DNA from: Altimarinus sp041659565
GTDB lineage: Bacteria; Patescibacteriota; Gracilibacteria; BD1-5; UBA6164
DNA: 64,000 bases
Assembly: GCA_041659565.1 (NCBI GenBank)
Contig: JBAZXZ010000003.1
Coordinates: 1 to 64,000 of the forward strand
Direction of reading: 5' to 3'
Position 1 is the stretch's first letter. Each line of letters starts with the position of its first letter. Below the pieces are notes generated by a model. That model was not told the DNA's origin. It did not search any database and worked only from the letters and a program-made list of their open reading frames with translations. Below, one piece after another: positions 11,900-22,077 of this stretch. Made by a program: the position numbers and the translations under genes.

Positions 11900-12652
11900 A
11901 TGATAAATATTAAGAAACAATGATTTACATTGGTGGAATTGATAGTTGTTATCACAATCCTTGCTATCCTTTGAAGTATAGCTTTTATATCTTTACAAGG
12001 TTATAGTTCAGATGCTAGAAACTCTAAAAGAACTAGTGATTTAAGTTCTATACAAAGTTCTCTAACTGTAAAACAAACTTCTGGTACTGATTTAACTGCA
12101 TTTGTAGCTAATACAACTACTGCTAATACACTTACTAGTCTTTCTATAGGTTGACAAACTCCAACAGGAAAATATTTTGCTTGAGCTATTAATTACAATG
12201 CGTTAGGAATGAAATGATCTGATTTCCAAGATCCTCAATCTAATGCTAATTATGTAGCATGAGTTACTAGTTTAATTGGTTGAGCATACCAAATAGCTGC
12301 ATCTATGGAACAATCTGGATGAGCAAGAGTTGCTAGAGTTGTTTGAAACTATAATCCTAGAACTTCTCCTGCAGCTGTTAATGTTCTTACTTGATCTACT
12401 TCTGTTACATTATCTGCATCTACAGATATAAATAAATTTAAACCTCAAGATGTTGTATCTCTTAATGGAGGATGAGCTTCAACTTGAACTGTAAGTAGAG
12501 TTTCTGCTGATGGTATGACTCTAACTTTATCTACATGATCTACTACTGCTACTACTGTAACTCTTTTTGCTCCTGAAACTGCTGGACTTATAGGTAGTGG
12601 TTCTTCTGCTAATGTTGTTGAAGATAACTGAAGTACTTACCTTCCTTACTAA
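11900..12652 (+). CDS. type IV prepilin-like protein
   Basis: 250 residues. Class III signal: short basic leader MINIKKQG, then FTLVELIVVITILAILGS. Prepilin peptidase would cut after Gly8, and Glu at mature position 5 is present. Gly8 is coded by TGA, so maturation itself relies on the recoding. The rest is a Ser/Thr/Ala-rich globular head without Cys. The pilus assembly platform protein PilC is at 39216-40337. Ends in a very strong hairpin terminator, so monocistronic. About 250 bp of A/T-rich leader with no other feature precede it. Confidence 0.9.
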
Positions 12653-12666
12653 TCTTTAGTAAATTA

Positions 12667-12715
12667 GACACACAAAAAAAGAACTTTCCGATGGAAAGTT
12701 CTTTTTTTGTGTGTC
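12667..12715 (+). terminator. strong intrinsic terminator
   Basis: Perfect 23-bp stem (gacacacaaaaaaagaacttt paired with its complement) with a 3-nt loop, directly after the prepilin stop. It contains A and T tracts in both arms, so it should work in both directions. Its strength fits a highly expressed pilin gene. Confidence 0.9.
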
Positions 12716-12806
12716 GTTGGATTGAGTTTAAAAAAATCAATGTGTTTATTAATAAATAGAAAAACTAATATTCATATAAATTTGCAAATTATAGAAAAAA
12801 ACTATA

Positions 12807-13055
12807 ATGAATAATAATATAATTTTTAATTTCAAATATATGAGTGTTGTAATAAACGATGTAGATATATGAAAAAAACAAGTAAATTTTTGAGAATTTA
12901 TGTATCTTGTTTTAAACAAATATGACCAAATAGAAGATAATCTCTTTGTAGAAATCTTAAAAGATTCAGACTCAAATGATGTTGTGTGAAAAGATTTTTT
13001 TGATAGTTATTTAAGTAATAAAACTTTTAAGATTCCAAAAATATCTTTTCAGTAA
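12807..13055 (+). CDS. small hypothetical protein
   Basis: 82 residues, acidic, with Gly by TGA and no signal peptide or membrane helix. Not recognised. Its 3' end overlaps the 3' end of hicA on the other strand by 29 bp. ATG 12807 chosen as the first in-frame start; the internal ATG at 12840 is an alternative. Confidence 0.6.
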
Positions 13056-13239
13056 TTCAAGCTTGTTTGATAATTGATTTCAAAGTAGGAATAGGAATAT
13101 CTTTTGATCCATGAAAAGGGATTACAACTATATTACTATCTTTTCTCATAATTATATGACTTCATGTTTGTCTTTTTATTTCAAATCAGAGATTACCCAT
13201 TATTTTAACCACATTCTTTGCCTTTTCTGGTTTAAGCAT
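13027..13239 (-). CDS. hicA: HicA-family mRNA interferase toxin
   Basis: 70 residues, normal size. Double-stranded-RNA-binding-like fold that cleaves mRNA. The active-site His lies in TGSHIIM (His28), followed by VIPFHGSKDIP and the terminal helix TLKSIIKQAGI, all hallmarks of the YcfA/HicA family. Two key glycines are TGA. It is downstream of hicB and starts inside it (8-bp overlap, ATGCTTAA), so the pair is translationally coupled in the order antitoxin-toxin. Confidence 0.9.
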
Positions 13240-13432
13240 ATTCTACAAATTTATTTTTATTATTATAATTCATCTCTTTTAATTCTTGAAAATATAATTC
13301 TAATCATTTTTTTAAATTATTTTCTGCCTCCTCTAAGGTATCTCAAAAATCAGATATATTAAATTCTGGGATTTCTGCAATATATTGATTTGTTGTTATA
13401 TCATAACTATATTTTATATGAAAATTTAACAT
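13232..13432 (-). CDS. hicB: HicB-family antitoxin
   Basis: 66 residues. Shows the partial RNase-H-like HicB fold: strand YDITTNQYIAEIPEF, then GDTLEEAENNLKKGLELYF, the helix pattern of HicB/UPF0150. No C-terminal DNA-binding extension is present (residues end NNKNKFVEYA), so autoregulation by this protein alone is doubtful. Overlaps hicA by 8 bp. Confidence 0.85.
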
Positions 13433-13510
13433 ATTATTTAAAAATAAATATTAATAACTACAATAGTATAAACACTTTTTACAAAAACAAAAATTTTTTA
13501 CTAATTATTT

Positions 13511-14431
13511 TTAAAGCTCCACTTTTTCCTTATACTCTTTCATAAATCTCTTTTCAAAATCTTTTTTTGTGAAAGTATGATTTTGAGTACCATACTTTTC
13601 TATACAATAACTCGCTGTTAGACATCATAATTTTGCTGAGACCTCCCAAGTATAGGAATTGTGTAATCAAGTTATTAATCAAGCTCTAAATGCATCTCAG
13701 GCTCAAGTTGGGTCAGCTACATTTATATTTTTTATAGCATTTATATTTTGCTCTTTTTTCTTGTCTATTATTTTTACTCCATCTTTTCACAATGTAACTA
13801 TTATTTTATCTATTTTTTCTAACAATTTCTTTTCATCATATCAAGTTTTATCTGTAAATAAACTATATTCATAATCATTCAGAATTAGATAATTACTATA
13901 ATTTAAACTTTCAATCAACTCTTCTTTTGTAAAACTAGTTATCATCTGTCCTGGATCAAAGAATGTTTTTATTTTTAATTCATAACTTTGTTTTAAATGT
14001 TTCATCATAACTATTTTGTCATTTGGTGAAACAATACTATAAGATATATCTATTGCTGGTACATTTTGAGTATTTTCGGCACTTAAAGCCCCAGGATAAA
14101 ATGCATTGATTTGATTATTGTCTTTGTCATTGATTATATAACAAGAAGCAGTTTGCATATCTTTGATTTTATACAAGTTAGAATAATCAATTAACTTACT
14201 TTTTTCTTTAAAATCATCTCAGACTACTCAAAGCAGTATAGATTTTTCTCATAAAAGTCACATATTGTAAGCTATATTGTGTCCTGTTCATCATTTTTGT
14301 TTTGTAAGACTAGGTGTGAAAAAACTCACATTGAGCATATGTATCTTATCAGGTAATATATGATTTTTGAAACTATCTCAAAAATCCATTATATAATCAT
14401 AAGCCATAGAACCAGAAACTAGTATTTTCAT
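13511..14431 (-). CDS. PfkB-family sugar/nucleoside kinase
   Basis: 306 residues. Ribokinase-like ATP-dependent kinase. The N-terminus KILVSGSMAYDYIMDF and the Gly pair KQKGGTGHNIAYN form the substrate-binding part. The C-terminal signature VADPTGAGDAFRAGLITGL holds the anion hole and the catalytic Asp (GAGD). Sequence around the lid (TASCYIIND, PGAL) recalls adenosine kinase-like members. The substrate cannot be decided from sequence. Stands alone, and the next gene is divergent. Confidence 0.85.
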
Positions 14432-14566
14432 AATATTTTATTTATTAAACTAAAAATATGTGAAATAATAAACAAAAATATGTTTTATCAAAAAGATTTT
14501 GTTTACTTTATTTTGCTTTTTTTAGATTTGATTTATACTTAATTAAATATTGAGAATTGATAGGAC

Positions 14567-14624
14567 ACTCCCCCTATTCGCTTCGCTCATTTTCCCCCTC
14601 GTTTGAGGGGGATTAAGGGGGAGT
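14567..14624. repeat. C5/G5 palindromic element (intergenic copy)
   Basis: Inverted ends actccccct...agggggagt with an inner inverted repeat ccccctcgtttgaggggg and the motif attcgcttcgctcat. The same motif, inverted, occurs in the copy inside the adjacent glycosyltransferase gene (15286-15410), so both belong to one family. Confidence 0.8.
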
Positions 14625-14647
14625 TTTAAAAAATAATTATTCCCCTT

Positions 14648-15937
14648 ATGAAAATCGCCATACTTCACGAAATGCTTATAAAACTTGGTTGAGCTGAAAA
14701 AGTTGTAGAAAAAATAGTTTCTATCTTTCCAGAAGCTCCAATTTTTACTTTGATTTATGATGAAGAAAAAGTATGAAAAATATTTCCAAAAGATAAAGTA
14801 AAAGTAGCTTCATCTACTCAAAGAATTTATAACCTGACAAAAAATCAAAGATTTTGTCTTCCTTTTATGCCTAGAGCTGTTGAAAGTTTTGATTTTTCAG
14901 ATTATGATGTGGTTATCTGTTCTTCATCAGGTTTTGCTCACGGAGCTATTACCAAACCAGAAACTAAGTTTATAGTTTATTATCACTCACCTGCTAGATA
15001 TCTATGGGATTGGACAAATGAATACAAAAAAGATATTGGTTTTGATAAGTGACTAAAATGATATATATTAAACAAATTATTTTTGAGTCTTAGAATGTGG
15101 GATGTTATTGCTTCATCTAGAGTAGATATAAATCTAGCAAACAGTAAAAATTCTAATTCCAGAGTACAAAAATATTACAGAAAAACTTGTGAGATACTTT
15201 ATCCTCCAATTGAGACAAAGAGATTTAAAAAAGAAATAGATAAAGTATGAGTTTTGGAAAGTTTAATTAGCAACAATAATGCAAAAAATCCCCCTACCCC
15301 CCTTTATCAAGGGGGCAAAAAAGAACAGGATTCTAGTTTCACTAAAGAATGACAAGAATTAAGCCCCCTTGATAAAGGGGGAAAGCGAATGGAATGAGCT
15401 AGGGGGATTTCTTCTATTAACTACTCACTATCCACTAATTACTACATAATCATCTCAGCATTAACTGAATTTAAAAAAAACGAAATTGCAATAGAATGAT
15501 TCAATAAAATGCCTGATAAAAATCTAGTTATAATTTGAGATTGAAATTATAGAGAAACTTTGAAAAACAAAGTAAATTGAAATAATATAATTTTTACATG
15601 AGCCAGATATGGAGATGAACTAGTAGAGCTTGTTCAATGAAGTCTAGGACTTGTATTCCCTTGAGAAGAAGATTTCTGAATAGTTCCAATTGAAGCAATG
15701 GCAGCAGGAAAACCTATATTTGCTTATGCTTGAGGATGACTACTTGAAACTGTAATTCTAGACAAAACTTGAAGCTTTTTCCAAGACAAAACCTGATATG
15801 ATTTTGTCCCAAAATTCAAAGAATTTGATCAAAAAGTTAATTCATGATTTTTTGACAAAAAATTTATAACAAAACATGCCTCAAAATTTGATGAGAATTT
15901 ATTTGAAAAAAGAATTAAAGAGATTGTATATTGATAA
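14648..15937 (+). CDS. GT4-family glycosyltransferase with in-frame repeat insertion
   Basis: 429 residues. Retaining GT-B glycosyltransferase that probably builds envelope polysaccharide. The N-domain starts MKIAILHEMLIKLGGAEKVV. The C-domain has NLVIIGDGNYRE and the donor-binding motif with E-x7-E (EEDFGIVPIEAMAAGKP). Between the domains, residues about 213-255 are encoded by a C5/G5 palindromic element with perfect 10-bp inverted ends. This replaces the usual short linker just before the strand YYIIISALTEF. The frame stays open and both catalytic halves are intact, so the enzyme is probably active. One CGA codon lies in the insert. Confidence 0.88.
15286..15410. repeat. C5/G5 palindromic element inside glycosyltransferase gene
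   Basis: 125 bp with perfect 10-bp terminal inverted repeats aaatccccct / agggggattt. A second inverted pair inside is ccctttatcaaggggg / cccccttgataaaggg. It lies wholly within a coding sequence and is read through in frame. Confidence 0.88.
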
Positions 15938-15940
15938 ACT

Positions 15941-16079
15941 GTCATTCCTGGCATGACCAGGAATCTCTAGCAAGGAAAATATACTTATCTCAACTTATGA
16001 AATAAATATATTTTGTTTCATTAAGAGAATTAAATAAGTTGTTGTGAGTCCATAGATTCCGGATCAAGTCCGGAATGAC
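15941..16079. repeat. gtcat...atgac palindromic element (intergenic copy)
   Basis: 139 bp from gtcattcctggcatgaccag to the inverted end ccggatcaagtccggaatgac. It carries the inner motif ctctagcaaggaaaa shared with the copies at 26796-26938 and, inverted, 24292-24436. It follows the glycosyltransferase stop by 3 bp and could act as its terminator. Confidence 0.85.
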
Positions 16080-16316
16080 AAAACATAATTATTATGTATT
16101 TTTCTATAATGCATTTCACGATGTGTATCATAGGGATTTTTAAGGGGGTAACTTCGCCATAATACGAGGCACAATAAAAATAGTTTCATCTGCGAAGATT
16201 TACCCTCTTAAATTCTTTTTGCTACTTTTTGGAATCAAAAAGTAAGTCTAAATTGTTTTTACAGTCATTATTTATCTATAAAATAGAAATGCTTATTAAT
16301 AAAACAATGTATTATA
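16080..16316. other. intergenic region without recognisable gene
   Basis: About 240 bp between two palindromic elements. Contains a G-rich patch (taagggggtaacttcgcc) and mixed A/T-rich sequence. I see no ORF, tRNA or clear promoter. Confidence 0.4.
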
Positions 16317-16371
16317 GATCCTGAAACAAGTTCAGGATGACGATATGGTGATGATGTGAGGTTCAGGATGA
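16317..16371. repeat. half palindromic element
   Basis: One end of the gtcat family (gatcctgaaacaagttcaggatgac) followed by a second, shorter gttcaggatgac. No opposite end was found before recR, so this is a solo end or a decayed copy. It sits at the 3' end of recR. Confidence 0.7.
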
Positions 16372-16379
16372 CGAAATGA

Positions 16380-16988
16380 TTAAATTTCCTTCCTCTCCTT
16401 TATAGCATTCAATATAGTAATATTATCAGCATATTCAATATATCCTGAACTTAATCATCTACTCAAACGAGTTATTTTAACCTTGTAACTCAATCAAAGT
16501 TTACTTATTTCTTCTTTTATATAAGCTGTTGTTGCTTCTCATTCTATATTTGGATTTGTAGCTATCAAAAGTTCTATTTTATTTTCACTATTTTCTATCC
16601 TTGCAAACAATTTTTTGAAATTTAAATCAGCAGCAAAAACTCAATTAATTGGAGAAATCGATCCACCAAGTATATGATAAACTCAATTGTATCATCCTGT
16701 TTGTTCTATTGTAAGTAAATCTAGATATTCTTCAACTACACAAATCATATTTTTTTCACGACCATTAGAAGCACAAATCTTGCAAGATTCTTGACCTCTA
16801 TTCATAAGAGATCCACATATAGAGCACTTAGATATTTTTGATTTTAAATCATCCAAACTACTTTTAAAATTTTCTATATAATCTGATTTTGCATTTAATA
16901 AAAAAAAAGCCAATTTTGTCGCTGTCTTTTCTCAAATTCAAGGCAATAAACTTATATTATTTATCAATCTTTTTAGAACTTCGGGCAT
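16380..16988 (-). CDS. recR: recombination protein RecR
   Basis: 202 residues, normal length (about 200). Works with RecO/RecF in loading RecA on gaps. Helix-hairpin-helix region at the N-terminus (SLLPGIGEKTATKLAFFLL), zinc finger CSICGSLMNRGQESCKIC around residues 55-72, Toprim domain with ICVVEEYLD and YHILGGSISP, and a conserved C-terminal arginine-rich stretch (KITRLSRGL). Convergent with nothing; the Nudix gene is divergent upstream. Confidence 0.94.
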
Positions 16989-17143
16989 TTTTTTAAATTA
17001 GGTTATAGTATTTTCTGCATTCTACATTCTTTATTCTAAAAATCAAAATTTTTAATTAAAAATTAGACACAAAAAAAAGTTTATATATAATGAAAAAATA
17101 TATAACCTAAACTAAGTTATTTTAATTCATAATAAATATAAAA

Positions 17144-17575
17144 ATGAAAGAAGTTACAAGATGTATAATAAAAAATAAAGAGTGAAATATCCTTTTAATC
17201 AAACATAAAGAATCAGAGTCTTGGACACTTCCATGATGACATGTAGAAAATAAAGAAGATATCTATACTACTATAAAAAGAGAAATAAAAGAAGAACTTG
17301 GTGTAAATCTAAAAATACTTGGATACAAAATATGATTTGAAGTAAAAAAAGTAAAAGAAAAACCACTACCACTATGTGTATACAAAGTTGATTATACAAA
17401 TAGAAAATGAAAAAAAACAACAAAACTTGAATATATTTTTTTAGGTAAAATAAAAGATGAAATAATAAAAACTCAAATAGATGAAGTTGATGAATTTAAA
17501 TGGTTTTCTATAGATGAAATAGATAAACTAGAAAATACTTTTGATCAAATCAAAGAAATAATAAAAATTGTATAA
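17144..17575 (+). CDS. Nudix hydrolase
   Basis: 143 residues. Hydrolyses a nucleoside diphosphate linked to another moiety, Mg-dependent. The Nudix box GX5EX7REUXEEXGU starts at the GG of LPGGHVEN and ends at REIKEELGV, with all invariant residues present. The substrate cannot be assigned. It is followed 15 bp later by an O-antigen ligase-like gene, so the two probably share a transcript. A second, unrelated Nudix domain is embedded in leuS (see there). Confidence 0.9.
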
Positions 17576-17590
17576 ACTTAAGGAATAATT

Positions 17591-19258
17591 ATGTCTAATC
17601 TACTATTATATGTTTTATTTTTCTTTATTTCATTAATTCATTCTAGTTTTCTAAACTATTTTTGATTTGATTTTAATTCATTAGTTAATTGAAATTTTGA
17701 ATTTACAAAAATTATATTTTTTGATATCATTTCATCATTAATTATAATCTCATTTTTAGTTGAAAAATACTTAAAAAAAGACAGAATCAAGGTATACTAC
17801 CCTATAATCTTGATTTTTATAATTATCATATCATTTATATCTACTTTTTTTTCTATCTCTTCTTTTATATCATTTTTCTGAAATACAAATAAAGCTCACT
17901 GACTAGTTTTTGCCATAAATTTGGTATGAATTTTTATAATTTTATCAAATAAAAATAAAAACGAATTAAATAAGTTTTTAAAAGTTTTTGTATTATCTTT
18001 ATTTATAGTTTTTATTTTAGGAATAAAAGAATTTTATTTACCATCTTTAAATTATCAAGAAACTATCAATAAAGCTGTTTCTAGTTTTTGAAATAATCAG
18101 TTTTTAGCTTTGAGTATCATACTTATCATTCCTCTATTTTTCAAAAAATATAAATCAAAATACAATTTTTTAGTACTATTTTTCTTATTATTTGTTCTAA
18201 TACTTACAAAATCACTTATTTGAATTAGTATTTTTTTATCATATCTTTGTTTTAAATTTTTATGAAAAAAGAAATGACTTTTATTTTCATTCTTAGGTTT
18301 TTTACTTTGATCTCTAGTTGTATTTTTTTATTTCCCTGAAAAACTACATTCTCTTTTTTCTAGATTTTATATTTGGCAAAATGTATTAAATTTATATATA
18401 TCTTCATTTAAAAATATATTATTTTGATATGGTTTTGAAACTCTTGATTTGATTTTTTCAAAAGAAAAAAATCCTTATCTATATATCTTTGAAAATTACT
18501 GATTTATAGCTGATAGAAGTCATAATTTATGGCTTGATATACTTTATTCTACTTGAATTTTATGATTTTCTTTAGCTTTATATATCACTTTAAAGATTTT
18601 AAAAATTTCCAAAAACACATATTATTATGATATATTTTTGTTATTTTTTATTTTTATATTTTTCAATTTTGCATCAGTAGTACATTATTTGTTTTTACTA
18701 ATTATCTTAGCTTTGTTTTTGAAAAAAAATGATTTAAAAATAGATAAAAGCAAATATAAGATAAATATTTTTTATAGTATTTTCATAATTTTCTCTATAT
18801 TTTCAATCATTTACAGTACTAAATTTTTTATAGCAGAAGTATATTACAAAAAATGAAATCTAAGCAAGTCTATCGAAAGTTTTAATTATCCTGAATATTA
18901 TTTTGAAGTATGAAGCTATAATAAATGACTAAAATATTATAATAATTTTATCCCTCTAGATTATTACAAAAATCTAATTCCAAAAGATTTAAATAATCTA
19001 ATTACTAATTGTGAAAACTTTGTAAACAGTTATCCAATTGCTGAAAATTATTTATGGTGTGGGGAAATTTTAGAAAGAGAAAACTATAAAAAAGAAAGTC
19101 TTGTTTTTTATAAAAACTGACTTTCTAAATTACCAGATTTGCGGAATAATAAATCTATATATTATAATAATTTTTTTGTAAAATATACAATTTCTTGAAA
19201 TAGATTTTTCAATGAAAAATACTGAGACTTAAGAAGAATAATAAATTTAAGGAAGTAA
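17591..19258 (+). CDS. O-antigen ligase-like polytopic membrane protein
   Basis: 555 residues with about eleven to twelve hydrophobic helices and a hydrophilic C-terminal domain of about 130 residues. The diagnostic external loop DRSHNLWLDILYSTGILG matches the Wzy_C/WaaL motif (H-N-x-x-L-x-x-x-x-x-x-G) that ligates or polymerises surface glycans. The C-terminal part (SIESFNYPEYYFEVGSYNKG...) looks like degenerate helical repeats. One CGG codon (19142-19144) lies in the C-terminal domain. Paralogue in role: 37760-39109. Its end overlaps a convergent cNMP-binding gene by 12 bp. Confidence 0.82.
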
Positions 19259-19633
19259 TTTTAAATTTTCTTCTATTCTTCTTATTATTTGTTTATTTAT
19301 TATATTATCATCATTGTTTATCATATCAATTAAATCAGAAAGTGTTAAAACTATTAATTCTACATTTGTAATAGCTTTAACCGTTGCAGTTCTTACCTCT
19401 TCATTTAATAAAGCTATTTCTCAAAACATTTCTCAATCTCAAAGCTCAGCTATTTTATTTCAATTTATTTCAACTTCTACTATTCAATATTTTATTATAT
19501 AAGATTTTCAATTAGATAATTCTCATTCATTAAAAATTACATCTGAACTATTAAAAATCTCCATTGGAGCATAAGATAATATTTTATCAACTACTTCATT
19601 ATCAATTCAATTAAATATTTTTAAGTTAGACAT
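19247..19633 (-). CDS. single-domain cyclic-nucleotide-binding protein
   Basis: 128 residues. The whole protein is one CAP-family beta-roll: ELSNGKSYIIKYGIVEVEI, then the phosphate-binding cassette GEMFGEIALLNEEVRTATVKA with the conserved G-E...R..T pattern that grips the ribose-phosphate, then VELIVL and a helix. There is no helix-turn-helix, so it is not a Crp-type regulator by itself. It could be a cAMP/cGMP sensor that acts through a partner. A class III cyclase is encoded at 30762-32798. Ligand binding is inferred from the cassette. Confidence 0.85.
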
Positions 19634-19702
19634 AAATTATTTATTAAGTGTTAAAAATTATCAATTTCCTAAATATATTCTAGAACGAAAAATTGTAATT
19701 AA

Positions 19703-19778
19703 AGTACCGGTTCCTCATAATTAACATATCAATACTTAAAATTATATTTTTTCTTTTCTAAAAGTAGGAACCGGTACT
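19703..19778. repeat. agtaccggttcct inverted element, copy 1
   Basis: 76 bp. Ends are agtaccggttcct and its exact inverse aggaaccggtact. The inner sequence (atacttaaaattatatt...cttttctaaaag) is nearly identical to the copy at 25625-25699. It lies between the cNMP-binding gene and the 3' end of mutL. Confidence 0.88.
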
Positions 19779-19847
19779 GTGTAATCCTTATTCTTCCACA
19801 TTATCTCTATTCTAATATATTTCTCTCAAAAAAACAAGTAATTTATG

Positions 19848-21731
19848 TTATCTATCGTATTTTTTCTTCAAATCTTGTAAACTTAATTCAGAAACAGAAG
19901 GTCTTCAATGTGGACAAGTTGAACTATATGACAAGACACTGTCATTAAGAAGTTTATTCATCTCAAATAAATTCAATTTATTACCAAATTTAATTGCTGA
20001 TCTACAAGCGGTATAAGCACATATTTTATTTCTTACTTCCTCCAAATTCATAGATTTTCAAGTATTAAATTCTCATATATCACTAATTATTCACAAAAAA
20101 ATGTTTTTTATATCTTCTTTTTTTATAAAATTTGGAACGGCACTTAAAAGTACACTTGATGTAGACAATATCTCAAAATCAAATCACATATCTAAAAATA
20201 TTTGTCTATATTCCGCCAATATCGAAATTTCTTTTCCAGTAAGATTTAAATTTTCTTGAATTAAAAGTTGTTGAGATTGTGTATCTAAATCTTTTTTTAT
20301 AAGTTTTTCATAAATTATTCTTTCTGCTAGTGCATGCTGATCAAGAATCACCAATTTATCATCTTTTTCAACAATTATATAACTATTAAAAACTTGGCCT
20401 ACTATTTTTCATAAAGATGTGTAGTGTAAATCAGCATTTACACCTATATCACCTCAAGCTGAATCTTTTAAAAAATATTTTGTAAACTCAATAGAATCTT
20501 TTATTGTATTTTGTGCTGGATTTGTAGACACATCTTTATATGGAGAATATGATTTAAATTTGGTTCCGGAACCTGTGTAATAGGATTTTTGTCATTCACT
20601 ATGTTGTCATTGTGATACTGCCAGAGTACAGGGAGTATGAAACAATCCATTTTCAGAGTTGTTTCATGATTTCTGGATTGCTTCGTTACTCTCGCAATGA
20701 CAATTTTCATCTCAATTACTACTTTCATCTATATTAACCAAACTACTATTTTCCAACTTACTCAAAATAGCATTATAAAATGCTCTATAAATTTCTTGTT
20801 CACGAGCAAATCTGATTTCTTGTTTTCTTGGATGTACATTTACATCGATTTCTTCAGGATTTATTTCTAAATTTAGTATATAACCTGGAAAATTATTATG
20901 TGGAATAAACCTACGGTATGCTTCATTTATTGCTCTATAAATAAGAGGTGAACTTATAATTCTCCCATTTACAAAAATTGCTTGTCTATTTTTATTTAGA
21001 AAATGAATCTTTGGAGTTGAGATAAATCAATTTATATTAAGTCATGAAAAAGAAAAATCTATATTTAACAAATTATTATAAAATTCTTCTCAATATATAT
21101 TATAAATTCTTGTTTTTAAATCTTCGTTTTCTTTGTACTTAAAAACAATTTTTCAATTATTTACAAATTCAAATCAGATTTGTGGGTGAGCAAGTGCAAT
21201 ATTATTTAGAAAATCACTTATATGACTATATTCTGTTTTTTCTTTTTTTAGGTAATTAATCCTAGCTGGAGTATTAAAAAATAATTCTTTAACAATTATT
21301 TTAGTTCATATATTTATACTTTCTTCTTTTATATCTAACTTTTCTCATCACAAAACTTCTAAAGAGTATCACGATAAACTTTCTATTGTCTTTGAAATTA
21401 TTTTAAATTTTGAAACAGATGATATAGAAGCCAAAGCCTCTCATCTAAATCAAAAAGTCATAACTTTATGCAGATCTTCTAAGTTTTTTATTTTTGAAGT
21501 AGTATGTTTTTCTGTAAGTATAATTAAATCTTCTTTTTCTATTCCACTTCAATTATCACTTATTATTATTTCATCTATTCATCATAATTTAATCTCAACT
21601 TTTATACTGGTGCTTCAGGCATCTATACTATTTTCGACAAGTTCTTTGACTACTGAAACTGGTCTCTCAACCACTTCTCAAGCAGATATCTGATTTATAA
21701 GTATTTTATCTAGTTTAATAATTTTTGACAT
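19848..21731 (-). CDS. mutL: DNA mismatch repair protein MutL with in-frame repeat insertion
   Basis: 627 residues. The GHKL ATPase N-domain shows ENSIDAG, DNGSGI and GFRGEAL. A transducer domain follows to about residue 330. The C-terminal endonuclease domain has DQHALAERIIYE (the D-Q-H-A-x2-E-x4-E metal motif) and the zinc-site CPHGRP near the end, so this is an endonuclease-type MutL. The linker between the domains (about residues 344-381) is encoded by a gtcat-type palindromic element plus a fragment of the ggttccggaacc family. The frame is open, and flexible linkers tolerate such inserts. mutS is not in the window. Confidence 0.93.
20560..20701. repeat. palindromic element inside mutL
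   Basis: From ggttccggaacctgtgtaat (20564 on; related to the accggt family) through gtcattcactatg (20591) to ttactctcgcaatgac (20701). It encodes the MutL linker on the minus strand. The half-sites gtcat and atgac are conserved, but the inner palindromes are more diverged than in other copies. Confidence 0.75.
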
Positions 21732-21791
21732 AAAAAAATCTTTAATAGTATTATTAAAGATTATATTAAAAAATCTATTTTAATAAAGAAA

Positions 21792-22019
21792 TTATTTTTC
21801 ATTTCTTTTGAATTTTGATTTTATTGCTTCTTTTACACTACTTGGGATACTTTCATATCTTTTTAATATTTGTTTTATTTTTGTATAATAAGAAGTAATT
21901 TCATCAACTACTGACAAAATTCTAATAACTTTTATAAGTGCAATAACAAGAAGAGTCCCAATTACAGATGTAAAAACAATAAGTACTATGTAAAGAGCTT
22001 CTAAAATTGTAATTGTCAT
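21792..22019 (-). CDS. small single-pass membrane protein
   Basis: 75 residues, ending at a true TAA. One long N-terminal hydrophobic helix (residues 3-30, TITILEALYIVLIVFTSVIG) and a basic cytoplasmic tail with coiled-coil character ending FKRNEK. No recognised family; similar in build to many small CPR membrane proteins. Between mutL and the thioredoxin-like gene with short gaps, so possibly in the same operon. Confidence 0.7.
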   Translation of the reverse strand: MTITILEALYIVLIVFTSVIGTLLVIALIKVIRILSVVDEITSYYTKIKQILKRYESIPSSVKEAIKSKFKRNEK

Positions 22020-22077
22020 AAATTATAAATTTAGGAAATATATATTAGTAATATTTTAAAATATCTTAGAACATTAT

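Noticed and set aside
15286..15410. Glycosyltransferase gene disrupted by an insertion (pseudogene)
   Set aside because: The insert keeps the frame, and both domains with the E-x7-E motif are intact.
14567..16371. Repeats around 14.5-16.4 kb as an insertion sequence
   Set aside because: No transposase frame of any size and no long terminal repeats. Units are 60-145 bp palindromic elements.
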